Shown one piece after another: positions 25,160 to 32,735 of a stretch of DNA of 64,000 nucleotides; position 1 is the first letter of the stretch; every line of letters begins with the position of its first letter. Source of the stretch: Verrucomicrobiota bacterium (lineage in GTDB: Bacteria > Verrucomicrobiota > Verrucomicrobiia > Opitutales > Opitutaceae); assembly GCA_016235555.1 (NCBI GenBank), contig JACRKC010000005.1:1-64000 (forward strand), written 5' to 3'. The translations under genes and the position numbers were made by a program. A model generated the notes under the pieces. The model saw nothing but the letters and a program-made list of their open reading frames with translations. It was not told the origin of the DNA and ran no database searches.

Positions 25160-25855
25160 ATGGAATTCGCCGCGATCAACTCCCCTGGCGCCGCCCTCGT
25201 CGCCGGCGCTGTCACGAGCCTCCATTGCGCCGGCATGTGCGGCCCGCTCGCCTGCGCCCTCATGCCGGTCAAGGGCGACCGCACCGACGGACAGACCGTG
25301 AGCACGGTCTATCACCTCTCCCGGCTGACCGGCTACGCGGTGCTCGGCGCCCTCGCCGGCGGGCTCGGCCGTCTGCCGCTCACGTGGGTTTCACAGTCGG
25401 TGCTGCGCTGGCTGCCCTGGGTGTTCGTGGTCTTCTTTCTCGCGCTCGCCCTGCGTTGGGACCGGTTCCTGCCGAAACTCGCCGCGCTCACCCGCGTCAC
25501 GTGGAAACTCCAGGGCTGGATGCGCGGCCGCTCGCGCGTCGAGGCCGCCGCGGCGATGGGCTTCGCCACGCCGCTGCTGCCGTGCGGCCCGCTGTATTTC
25601 CTCGTCGCGCTGGCGTTGATGTCCGGCTCCGCGCTGCGCGGCGTGGAGTTCATGCTCGCCTTCGGCCTCGGCACCGTGCCGCTGCTCTGGCTCGCCCAGA
25701 CCCAGTTCCATTGGGTCCGCCAGAAACTCTCGCCGCTCTGGCTCGAGCGCACCCGCATCGCCCTCGCACTGATGTCCGCGGTCCTCATCGGCTGGCGCCT
25801 GCGCGCCACGCTCGGCTTCGCGGGACCCGATCCGTCGACCTTTATCTGCCACTAG
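25160..25855 (+). CDS. UreH/TauE-SafE-like membrane protein of the cbb3 cluster
   Basis: A 231-residue membrane protein with about six helices. The start AGAVTSLHCAGMCGPLACAL (residues 13-32) carries the HCAGMCGP motif typical of the UreH-like/TauE-SafE transporters found in cytochrome oxidase clusters; FATPLLPCGPLYFLVALALM repeats the pattern halfway. These proteins are thought to move copper or another metal for oxidase assembly (CcoA/UreH-type role), but this is by context. ATG at 25160 is used; the upstream extension is translated family B repeat. The stop abuts the ccoI start. Confidence 0.82.
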   Translation: MEFAAINSPGAALVAGAVTSLHCAGMCGPLACALMPVKGDRTDGQTVSTVYHLSRLTGYAVLGALAGGLGRLPLTWVSQSVLRWLPWVFVVFFLALALRWDRFLPKLAALTRVTWKLQGWMRGRSRVEAAAAMGFATPLLPCGPLYFLVALALMSGSALRGVEFMLAFGLGTVPLLWLAQTQFHWVRQKLSPLWLERTRIALALMSAVLIGWRLRATLGFAGPDPSTFICH

Positions 25856-25856
25856 G

Positions 25857-28298
25857 ATGAGCCCCGCCGTTCTCCCCGCCTCCCCGCCCACCGCGCGGGC
25901 GAAACTCACCTGCCGCCATTGCGGTGCGCCGCTCATCGACCCCCGGATGCGTGAGACCGGCTTCTGCTGCGCCGGCTGCTCCTACGTTTTTCGCCTGGTG
26001 CATGAGCACGGCCTCGCCGGCTACTACAACATCAAGGACGAAATCACCACGCCGGCCGACGCCGCGGTCTTTCAGCCCCGCGACTATGCGTGGCTCGAAG
26101 CCGCCCAGTGCGAAGTCGAAGGTGGGGTCCGCTCTCCGAGCGGGCCTGAGTGCCAGGGTCCGTTGGGTGCACCAACTCAGGCCGGCTCGGAGAGCCGGCC
26201 CTCCCACAAGATCCCCGAACTCACCCTCGACGTCCAGGGCATCTCCTGCGCCGGCTGCGTCTGGCTGATCGAACGCATCTTCCAGCAGATCCCCGGCGCC
26301 CGCGCCATCGTCGTGAATCCGCAATACGGCACCATGCGCCTGCGCTGGGTGCGCGGACAATTCTCCGCCGCCGACTTCGCCCGCAAGCTCCAGGCCTTCG
26401 GCTACCTGGCCGGGCCCGCCGGCGAAACCGTCGCGGAACCGGAGAGCCGCGGCCTCGTGAAACGCATCGGCCTCTGCGCGGCGTTCGCGATGAACATCAT
26501 GCTCTTCGCGTTCCCCGCGTATTTCGGCATGGAGCCCACGTTCGAATACGCCCGGCTCTTCAACCTCCTCACCCTCGCGTTCGGCACGCTCAGTTTCCTC
26601 GTCGGTGGCACCTATTTTCTCGGCCGCGCCGTCCGCGCCCTCCGCGAGGGCGCCATGCACATCGACCTGCCCATCGCGATCGGCATCCTCGGCGCCTACC
26701 TCGGCTCGCTCTACGGCTGGATCGCCGGCGAGGAGCGCTTCGTCTATTTCGATTTCGTCGGCACCTTCATCCTCCTGATGCTCGTCGGCCGCTGGGCCCA
26801 GGTCGCCGCGGTCGAGCGCAACCGCCGCCGCCTCCTCAGCCAGCAGCCGAAACCACAACGCGTGCGCCTCGCCACCGGCGACACCATCCCGCCCGAACAA
26901 CTCGTGGCCGGCCAGATCATGCAACTCCCCGCCGGACAGACCGTGCCGGTCGAGTCACGCCTGCTGGCTGACGAAGCCGCGTTCTCGCTCATGTCGATCA
27001 ACGGCGAATCGGAGCCGCGCATCTTCCGCGCCGGCCAGCGCGTGCCCGCCGGCGCCGTCGCCGTGAGCCGGGGCGAATGGCGGCTCGCGGCCCTCCAGCC
27101 GTGGTCGGACTCGTTGCTCGCCCAGCTTCTGCAACTCGGCGAGCGCGCCGACGAACGCCACGTCCTGCTCGAGAAAATTGTCCGCGGCTACCTCATCGGC
27201 ATCATCGCCGTCGCCGCGCTCTCCGGCGTGGGCTGGTGGCTGGCCGGCGCCGATGCCCCGCGCACCTGGGCCATTGTGACCGCCGTGCTCGTCGTCTCCT
27301 GCCCCTGCGCCATCGGTCTCGCGTTTCCGCTCGCCGACGAGATGGCCACGATCGCCCTGCGCCGCCGCGGCGTGTTCGTGCGCGATGGAAATTTGTTCAC
27401 CAAGCTCGCCCAGGTGCGGAAGCTCGTCTTCGACAAGACCGGCACGCTCACGCTGGAAACGCCCGTGCTGCAAAATCCCGAGGCCCTCCACGCCCTCGGC
27501 CCCGAAGCACGCGCCGCGCTGCTCGCCCTCGTCCAGGACAACCCCCACCCGGTGTCCCAATGTCTCCTCGAAAACCTGCTCGGCGAGGACAAGGTTTCGC
27601 CGCTGCCCGGCGCCGTCCATGAGACGATCGGCTTCGGCGTGGAGCTCGGTCCCTGGTCGCTCGGCCGCGGGGGCTGGCACGACGCTCACGGCGCGTGGAA
27701 CGAAACGGTGCTGGCCCGCGCCGGTGTCGTCCACGCGTGCTTCCGTTTCGCCGACACGGCGCGCACCGACGCCCGCGCGGAACTCGGCGCGCTCGAATCG
27801 CGCGGGTTCCAGACCTTCATCCTCAGCGGCGACAGCCGCGAGAAGGTGGTATCGCTCGCCACTTCGCTGGGGTTGCCGCCCAGCCGCGCCTTCGGCGAAT
27901 TCTCGCCCCAGGCCAAGGCCGATTGGCTCGACACGCACGCGGCTGACGACGCCCTCATGCTCGGCGACGGGGCCAACGACAGCCTCGCGTTCGATCGCGC
28001 ACTCTGCCGGGGCACGCCCGTGATTCATCGCGGCGTGCTCGAGCAAAAGGCGGACTTTTACTACCTCGGCCGCGGTATCGGCGGCCTGCGCGCCCTCTTC
28101 GACATCGATGTGATCCGGCGCCGCACGCAGGTGGCCATCCTCGTCTTCTCGGTCGTGTATAACTTGCTCGCGGTCGGTCTGGCCGTCGCCGGGCACATGA
28201 GCCCGCTCCTCGCTGCGATCCTGATGCCGATCAACTCGCTGCTCACGCTCGCGCTCGTGACCGGCGGGATGCGCCCCGCCTTCCGCCGCACCGCGTAG
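25857..28298 (+). CDS. ccoI: Copper-exporting P1B-type ATPase for cbb3 oxidase (CcoI/FixI)
   Basis: An 813-residue P-type ATPase supplying copper for the CcoN active site. In order: an N-terminal cysteine cluster (CRHCG, CCAGC at residues 19-41), a heavy-metal-associated domain with GISCAGC (about 128-134), membrane helices, the actuator loop NGESEP in place of the usual TGES, the transport motif SCPCAIGL, the phosphorylation site DKTGTLT and the hinge GDGANDS. Residues 89-117 (GGVRSPSGPECQGPL...SESRPSH) are the in-frame translation of a palindromic repeat and sit in the linker between the cysteine cluster and the HMA domain. Start ATG at 25857 overlaps nothing and follows the preceding stop by one base. 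Confidence 0.93.
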   Translation: MSPAVLPASPPTARAKLTCRHCGAPLIDPRMRETGFCCAGCSYVFRLVHEHGLAGYYNIKDEITTPADAAVFQPRDYAWLEAAQCEVEGGVRSPSGPECQGPLGAPTQAGSESRPSHKIPELTLDVQGISCAGCVWLIERIFQQIPGARAIVVNPQYGTMRLRWVRGQFSAADFARKLQAFGYLAGPAGETVAEPESRGLVKRIGLCAAFAMNIMLFAFPAYFGMEPTFEYARLFNLLTLAFGTLSFLVGGTYFLGRAVRALREGAMHIDLPIAIGILGAYLGSLYGWIAGEERFVYFDFVGTFILLMLVGRWAQVAAVERNRRRLLSQQPKPQRVRLATGDTIPPEQLVAGQIMQLPAGQTVPVESRLLADEAAFSLMSINGESEPRIFRAGQRVPAGAVAVSRGEWRLAALQPWSDSLLAQLLQLGERADERHVLLEKIVRGYLIGIIAVAALSGVGWWLAGADAPRTWAIVTAVLVVSCPCAIGLAFPLADEMATIALRRRGVFVRDGNLFTKLAQVRKLVFDKTGTLTLETPVLQNPEALHALGPEARAALLALVQDNPHPVSQCLLENLLGEDKVSPLPGAVHETIGFGVELGPWSLGRGGWHDAHGAWNETVLARAGVVHACFRFADTARTDARAELGALESRGFQTFILSGDSREKVVSLATSLGLPPSRAFGEFSPQAKADWLDTHAADDALMLGDGANDSLAFDRALCRGTPVIHRGVLEQKADFYYLGRGIGGLRALFDIDVIRRRTQVAILVFSVVYNLLAVGLAVAGHMSPLLAAILMPINSLLTLALVTGGMRPAFRRTA
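26121..26207 (+). repeat. In-frame coding palindromic repeat (family A) inside ccoI
   Basis: An 87 bp (29-codon) imperfect palindrome: left arm GTCCGCTCTCCGAGCGGGCC, right arm GGCCGGCTCGGAGAGCCGGC. It begins exactly at a codon boundary and keeps the frame. Related elements in the same reading frame occur in two other genes (43361-43464 and 45923-46005). Confidence 0.88.
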
Positions 28299-28504
28299 CG
28301 ACCGAGCAGCGGTGTTAGAGGCGGTCATCCACTTTTGTCCAAGAAGACGCACGGGCTCCGAGGTAGGACAGGTCTGTGACCTGCCCTTTCGCGCGGTGCG
28401 TGTGCGCTGGGCAGGTCACAGACCTGCCCTACTCCCAGCCGCTGCTCCGCGGAAAGTTCCTGACAGCCTCCAGGCCGGCCTCATGTCGGCCGCCACCCGC
28501 GGGT
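28299..28504. other. Spacer after ccoI
   Basis: No gene seen. It holds the family G palindrome (28361-28437) and leads into the family E terminator of the convergent uspA gene. Confidence 0.7.
28361..28437. repeat. Family G palindrome (GGTCTGTGACC type)
   Basis: GGTAGGACAGGTCTGTGACC and the complement of GGCAGGTCACAGACCTGCCC form long arms around a 20-base loop. A single arm of the same family (GGTAGGGAGGGTCTGTGACC) starts at the glnS stop codon (51724). Confidence 0.85.
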
Positions 28505-28540
28505 AAAAAACAAAAGGGCGCGGGCTTTCGCCCGCGCCCT
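28505..28540 (-). terminator. Rho-independent terminator of uspA (family E repeat)
   Basis: An 11 bp stem AGGGCGCGGGC/GCCCGCGCCCT with a GAAA loop on the minus strand, then TTTTGTTTTTT. It is preceded by the family tag TTTGGGTCAGTGGGAACGC (28541-28560), the same tag as in the tandem copies at 16525. Confidence 0.9.
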
Positions 28541-28563
28541 GCGTTCCCACTGACCCAAATTGG

Positions 28564-29022
28564 TTATTTTCTCTTCGCCGCCTTCACCTTCTGCGGTGGC
28601 ACGATCACGACGGGGCACTTCGCCCGCATCAGGACGCCGTGCGTCGTGCTGCCGACCAGCAGATCGTAGACGGCGGTGTGCCCGTGCGAGCCCATCACGA
28701 TGTAATCCGCGGCACATTTCTGGGCTTGCTCGACGATGTGGGCGACCGGCGCGCCGTTCACCTGGACGATCTCCGTCGGAATCGATTGCGCCTTCAGCCG
28801 GTCCTCGATCCTCGCGAGATTCTTGGCGGCGGCCTTCTCGCCGGCCGCCGTGATCTCCGAGAGGTTCTCCATCATCGGGGCATATTCACTGGTGATCACC
28901 GGGGGCTGGATCACGGTCAGCAGCACCACCCGGCCTTGGAAAGAACTCGCTAGCGCGGCGGCCTCCGCGACCACCGCCTCACTCACACCGCTGAAATCGA
29001 TGGGGGCGAGGACCGTTTTCAC
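28564..29022 (-). CDS. Universal stress protein (UspA family)
   Basis: A 152-residue cytoplasmic protein of the UspA family. The ATP-binding signature GSHGHTAVYDLLVGSTTHG (about residues 111-129; G-2X-G-9X-G-S/T) is intact, and the fold starts with the typical VLAPIDFSGVSEAV. It is a nucleotide-binding stress or metabolic-state protein; such genes often sit next to respiratory clusters and respond to low oxygen. It ends at a family E terminator and is divergent from the HDOD gene. Confidence 0.9.
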   Translation of the reverse strand: MKTVLAPIDFSGVSEAVVAEAAALASSFQGRVVLLTVIQPPVITSEYAPMMENLSEITAAGEKAAAKNLARIEDRLKAQSIPTEIVQVNGAPVAHIVEQAQKCAADYIVMGSHGHTAVYDLLVGSTTHGVLMRAKCPVVIVPPQKVKAAKRK

Positions 29023-29230
29023 GGGCAGACTCTACACCGAACGGCCGCCGTCTGCGCCGCAACCATTGCTCTAGTTTGCGCAATTCTTGGCGAAGCGCAT
29101 CGGCGCGGGACATACGCACGAGCGCCGCGCCCCGGTCCACCGCCCTGCGTAGTCGCCCGGCTTCATCACGCCGCCTCCGCGCCGAACAACACCGTCTCAC
29201 CACTCAAGGGTGGTCGTGATTGCCCAAAGT

Positions 29231-29257
29231 CCCGGCCGTCGTTTCCCGACGGCCGGG
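29231..29257. other. Strong intergenic hairpin
   Basis: CCCGGCCGTCG and CGACGGCCGGG form a perfect 11 bp stem with a five-base loop, 58 bases before the HDOD start. It has no T run. It could be an operator, a leader structure or part of a repeat. Confidence 0.5.
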
Positions 29258-29314
29258 CGCGGGCAGCGGGATTCCCCTCAACCGCCGCCCCGTTGTGCCG
29301 ATCGGTCCAAGGCA

Positions 29315-30157
29315 ATGGTTTTGTCAAAATTTTCCGACGCCGAGGTTTTTCAAGTCGCCCAGGAACTGCCGGCCGCACCGCGGTTGCTGGTCGAACTCGG
29401 CCAGTTGATTCGCCACCCCGACACCGACTCGACCGAGATCACGGCACTGCTGCGCCAGGATCCCTCGCTCGTCTCGCGGCTCATTCGCATGGCCAACAGC
29501 GCCGTGTATGCCCGCGCCGAACCCGCGGGCTCGATCGAGGAGGCGCTGGCCTGCATCGGCTTCCACGAAGTGCACCGGCTCGTCGGCGTCGTCGCCGCGC
29601 ACCAGCTCTCCGGCGAGCGCCTCGAACCCTACGGCATCGACGCCGGCCGCCTCCGCCAGAACTCGCTCTTTGTCGCCGTGCTGATGGAGGAGTTTGCCCG
29701 CTACGCCGGCGAGGACTCGCGCAGCTGCTACACCGTCGGCCTGCTCCGCTCGCTCGGCAAGATGGCCCTCGGCCGCCTCGCCGATCCCGACGCGCCGCTC
29801 GTCCCGTTTCGCGCGAGTGGTGAACTCGCGCTCGACACGTGGGAGCAGCGCAGCTGGGGCACGACCAACTGCGAAATCGCCGAGCGCATCCTGCTGCACT
29901 GGCGCCTGCCTCACGACACCGTGGTCGCCATCCGGCACCACTATCACCCGGGCCGGCTGCACAATCCGATCATCCACCTGTTGAACCTCGCCGCCGGGGC
30001 CGCCGAGCACCGCTGCTTCGGCCTGCCGGGCGAGGAAAACTTCTGGCAGTTCCTTCCGGACAATTTCGCCAAGGCCGGTCTCACCGCGCGCGATCTTCAG
30101 ACCGCGGGCGAACGCGCCCAGCGCACGTTCCAACGCCTGCACTCCGTGGTGGGTTGA
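29315..30157 (+). CDS. HDOD-domain signalling protein
   Basis: A 280-residue cytoplasmic protein with an HDOD domain over most of its length (LPAAPRLLVELGQLI...LLRQDPSLVSRLIRMANSAVY...CIGFHEVHRLVG). HDOD proteins resemble HD phosphohydrolases without the HD metal residues and act as adaptors in signalling, motility or cell-cycle control. No receiver or GGDEF domain is attached. The ATG at 29315 has AAGG upstream and starts the conserved region; the longer ORF start at 29210 adds proline/arginine-rich sequence with no conservation. Confidence 0.82.
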   Translation: MVLSKFSDAEVFQVAQELPAAPRLLVELGQLIRHPDTDSTEITALLRQDPSLVSRLIRMANSAVYARAEPAGSIEEALACIGFHEVHRLVGVVAAHQLSGERLEPYGIDAGRLRQNSLFVAVLMEEFARYAGEDSRSCYTVGLLRSLGKMALGRLADPDAPLVPFRASGELALDTWEQRSWGTTNCEIAERILLHWRLPHDTVVAIRHHYHPGRLHNPIIHLLNLAAGAAEHRCFGLPGEENFWQFLPDNFAKAGLTARDLQTAGERAQRTFQRLHSVVG

Positions 30158-30187
30158 ACCGTCGCACCCCGGTGCGAGGTCCGCCGC

Positions 30188-30205
30188 CGGTCGAACGTTC
30201 GACCG
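30188..30205. promoter_or_regulatory. Perfect 18 bp palindrome, candidate operator
   Basis: CGGTCGAACGTTCGACCG, between the HDOD gene and the bicupin gene. It is flanked by CGCACCCCGGTGCG and by TGACTGGCCAGTC-like short palindromes. Its nature is unknown; it could bind a dimeric regulator. Confidence 0.35.
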
Positions 30206-30321
30206 ACGCCACGCTGGCTCCGCCGGCCCGCGCTCGGATTCTGACTGGCCAGTCCGGATGGCACTTGCCTCGGCCAGCCGGCCGCGGAGCGTGACCCCTG
30301 CGGACTCCCCGCCCCCGCCCC

Positions 30322-31185
30322 ATGAACCCCCTCCGCCTCCCCCGCGCGATCTGTCTGCCTCTCGCCCTCATGCTCCCCTTGCCTGCATTCGCCGCCAACG
30401 CGACCGGCGTCGCCCCCGCCGCCCCACTCGGCTCCAAGGTCTGGGCGTGGGACAATCTCGTGGTCAAGCCCACCCCCAACGGTCTGCGCCGCGACGTCGT
30501 CGATCAGCCCACCGCCACGCTGGCCCGATTCGAGAGCCACGTCACCACCCTCCATCCCGGCAGGATGTCGCACGCCCCGCACCAGCACGCGCAGGAGGAA
30601 TTCATCCTCCTCAAGGAAGGCACGCTCGACGTGCACATCAACGGCCAGGTCACCCGCGCGGACACCGGCTCGATCCTCTTCTTCGCCTCGAACGACCTGC
30701 ACAACGTCACCAACGTCGGCGACACACCGGCGACTTACCTTGTGTTCAATTTCGCCACCGCCGCCACCAAGACCGCGCCTGCCGAGGGCGTCGCCGCCGC
30801 CAGACTCCCCGGTAAACTGCCGTCGCAGATTTTCCATTGGAATAAACTCGCATTCAAACCCGGCCCCAAGGGCGGCCGCCGCGAGATCGTCAACTCCCCC
30901 ACCTGCACCTGCGCCAATCTCGAGGGGCACATCACCACGCTCAAGGCCGGCGAGACCCCGCACGCCGCCCATCAGCACCCCGACGAGGAGCTCGTCATCG
31001 TGAAGGACGGCACGATGGAGTGCACCGTCGACGGCATCACGCAGCGCGGCGGCCCCGGCTCGATCTTTTTCTACGGCTCCAATGCGATGCACGGCATGAA
31101 GAACGTCGGCCACACCGAGGCGACCTACTACGTGTTCCGCGTGATCACGGAGGCGACGCCCCAGCCGCCCGCGAAGAAAACCTGA
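30322..31185 (+). CDS. Exported bicupin protein
   Basis: A 287-residue protein with a signal peptide (residues 8-24, ending AFAA) and two cupin domains. The metal-binding histidine motifs are HAPHQHAQEEFILLKEG (about residues 93-109) in the first and HAAHQHPDEELVIVKDG in the second, each followed by the second cupin motif with NDLHNV or NAMHGM. Cupins bind a divalent metal and act as dioxygenases, isomerases or sugar-binding proteins. The next genes are a GPH sugar transporter and a xylosidase, so a carbohydrate role is possible; the actual substrate is not known. Confidence 0.83.
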   Translation: MNPLRLPRAICLPLALMLPLPAFAANATGVAPAAPLGSKVWAWDNLVVKPTPNGLRRDVVDQPTATLARFESHVTTLHPGRMSHAPHQHAQEEFILLKEGTLDVHINGQVTRADTGSILFFASNDLHNVTNVGDTPATYLVFNFATAATKTAPAEGVAAARLPGKLPSQIFHWNKLAFKPGPKGGRREIVNSPTCTCANLEGHITTLKAGETPHAAHQHPDEELVIVKDGTMECTVDGITQRGGPGSIFFYGSNAMHGMKNVGHTEATYYVFRVITEATPQPPAKKT

Positions 31186-31279
31186 ACGCTCCTTTCACGA
31201 TCTCGCAGCCGCCCGACGTCAGGAGGCTGGAGAACTCGCGAAACCGAAACCCAGCCTCGTCACTCCAGCTGCCCCTGCG

Positions 31280-32716
31280 ATGTCGCAACCCTCCCCGAAA
31301 GACGGCCTCAAAACCTCCGAATACGTCGGCTACGCCCTCGGCGACACGGCCTCGAACTTCTTTTTCCAGACGTTCAACATTTTCCTCACCTACTACTACG
31401 TGGATGTGTGGGGCATCCCGGCGACCGCGCTGCTCTGGATGATGCCGATCGTCCGCCTCATCGGCGCCTTCGACGATCCCATCATGGGCCTCGTCGCCGA
31501 TCGCACCAACACGCGCTGGGGCAAATTCCGGCCGTATCTCCTCTGGGGCTCGATTCCCTACGGCCTCTGCGGCTACCTGATGTTCGCCGGCCCGAATCTC
31601 AGCCCCGACGGCAAACTCGTCTACGCCTACATCACCTATGCGCTCATGCTCACGAGCTACACGGTGATCAACGTGCCCTACTCGTCGCTGCTCGGCGTGA
31701 TCAGCCCGTCGTCGGGCACGCGCACCGTGGCATCGAGCTTCCGGTTCGTGGGCGCGTTTGGCGGCGCGTTTCTCATTTCACTCGGCGTGCGGCCGCTCGT
31801 GAAACACCTCGGCGGCGGCAATGAGATGCAGGGCTTCCAGCTCACGATGGCGATCTTCGCCGCCGTGTCGGTCGTGATGTTCTGGATTTGTTTCGCCACC
31901 ACGAAGGAACGGGTGACGCCACCGCCCGGGCAGCAGACCGATGTCCGCGAGGAACTGCGCGAACTCTTCCGCAACTGGCCGTGGGTGATGCTGCTCATCA
32001 CGTCGATTTTCTCCACCACCTTCGGCGCGCTGCGCTCCGGCAGCACGCTCTTCTATTTCAAATACGTCGTCGGCGACAGCGGCGCCCCGATCCTCTTCGG
32101 CCAGCTCGACCGCGCCACCGTCTTTCTCTCCACCGGCGCGCTCGGTCTCGTGCTCGGCACCGCCTGCCTCGGCCCCATCGCGCGCAAAATCGACAAGAAA
32201 CACTACGCCGCCATCCTCAGCGCGATCACCGGCGTGTGCTTCGCGGCGTTCTTCTTTGTGCCGAAGGACGCCTACGCCCTCCAGCTCACGCTCAACGCCA
32301 TCGCGCAATTCGCCGCCGGCCCCACTTCCGCGCTCACGTGGGCGCTCTACGGCGATGTGGCCGACTACGGCGAATGGAAATTCGGCCGCCGCTCCACCGG
32401 CCTCGTCTACTCCGCGTCACTCTTCGCCATCAAGACCGGCATCGTCGTGGGCGGCTTCCTCCTGCCGTTCTTCCTCGATCGATTCGGCTTCGTGCGCAAC
32501 GCCACGCAGACGGCCACCGCCGTGCTCGGCATCACGCTCGCATTCTCCCTCGTGCCCGCCGTGTTTGCGCTGCTCAAGGCCGGCGCGCTGCTCATCTACC
32601 CGCTCGACCAAAAACGCGTCGCCGAAATCGAGCGCGATCTCGCCGTCCGGCGGGCGGAGCGCGTTGACCCCAACGCGCTTTCGGGAGATTCGCCGGCGCC
32701 CAAACCCGCGCGTTGA
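31280..32716 (+). CDS. GPH-family (MFS) glycoside/sugar:cation symporter
   Basis: A 478-residue twelve-helix inner-membrane transporter of the glycoside-pentoside-hexuronide:cation symporter family. Marks include the opening YVGYALGDTASNFFFQTFNIFLTYYY, the loop DDPIMGLVADRTNTRWGKFRPYLLWG, and DYGEWKFGRRSTGLVYSAS in the second half. It lies 19 bases before a GH43 glycosidase, which suggests import of xylosides or arabino-xylo-oligosaccharides that are then cut in the cytoplasm. The last 21 residues (RAERVDPNAL...PAPKPAR) are translation of the family B repeat at 32653, and the stop codon lies in the repeat's right arm. Confidence 0.9.
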   Translation: MSQPSPKDGLKTSEYVGYALGDTASNFFFQTFNIFLTYYYVDVWGIPATALLWMMPIVRLIGAFDDPIMGLVADRTNTRWGKFRPYLLWGSIPYGLCGYLMFAGPNLSPDGKLVYAYITYALMLTSYTVINVPYSSLLGVISPSSGTRTVASSFRFVGAFGGAFLISLGVRPLVKHLGGGNEMQGFQLTMAIFAAVSVVMFWICFATTKERVTPPPGQQTDVREELRELFRNWPWVMLLITSIFSTTFGALRSGSTLFYFKYVVGDSGAPILFGQLDRATVFLSTGALGLVLGTACLGPIARKIDKKHYAAILSAITGVCFAAFFFVPKDAYALQLTLNAIAQFAAGPTSALTWALYGDVADYGEWKFGRRSTGLVYSASLFAIKTGIVVGGFLLPFFLDRFGFVRNATQTATAVLGITLAFSLVPAVFALLKAGALLIYPLDQKRVAEIERDLAVRRAERVDPNALSGDSPAPKPAR

Positions 32717-32733
32717 GGTCAACGCACTCCACC
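32653..32733. repeat. Family B repeat spanning a gene end
   Basis: GGCGGAGCGCGTTGACCCCA plus ACGCGCTTT on the left; CCGCGCGTTGAGGTCAACGC plus ACTCCACC on the right. It encodes the symporter C terminus and its TGA stop, and ends two bases before the GTG start of the xylosidase. Confidence 0.88.
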
Positions 32734-32735
32734 TC

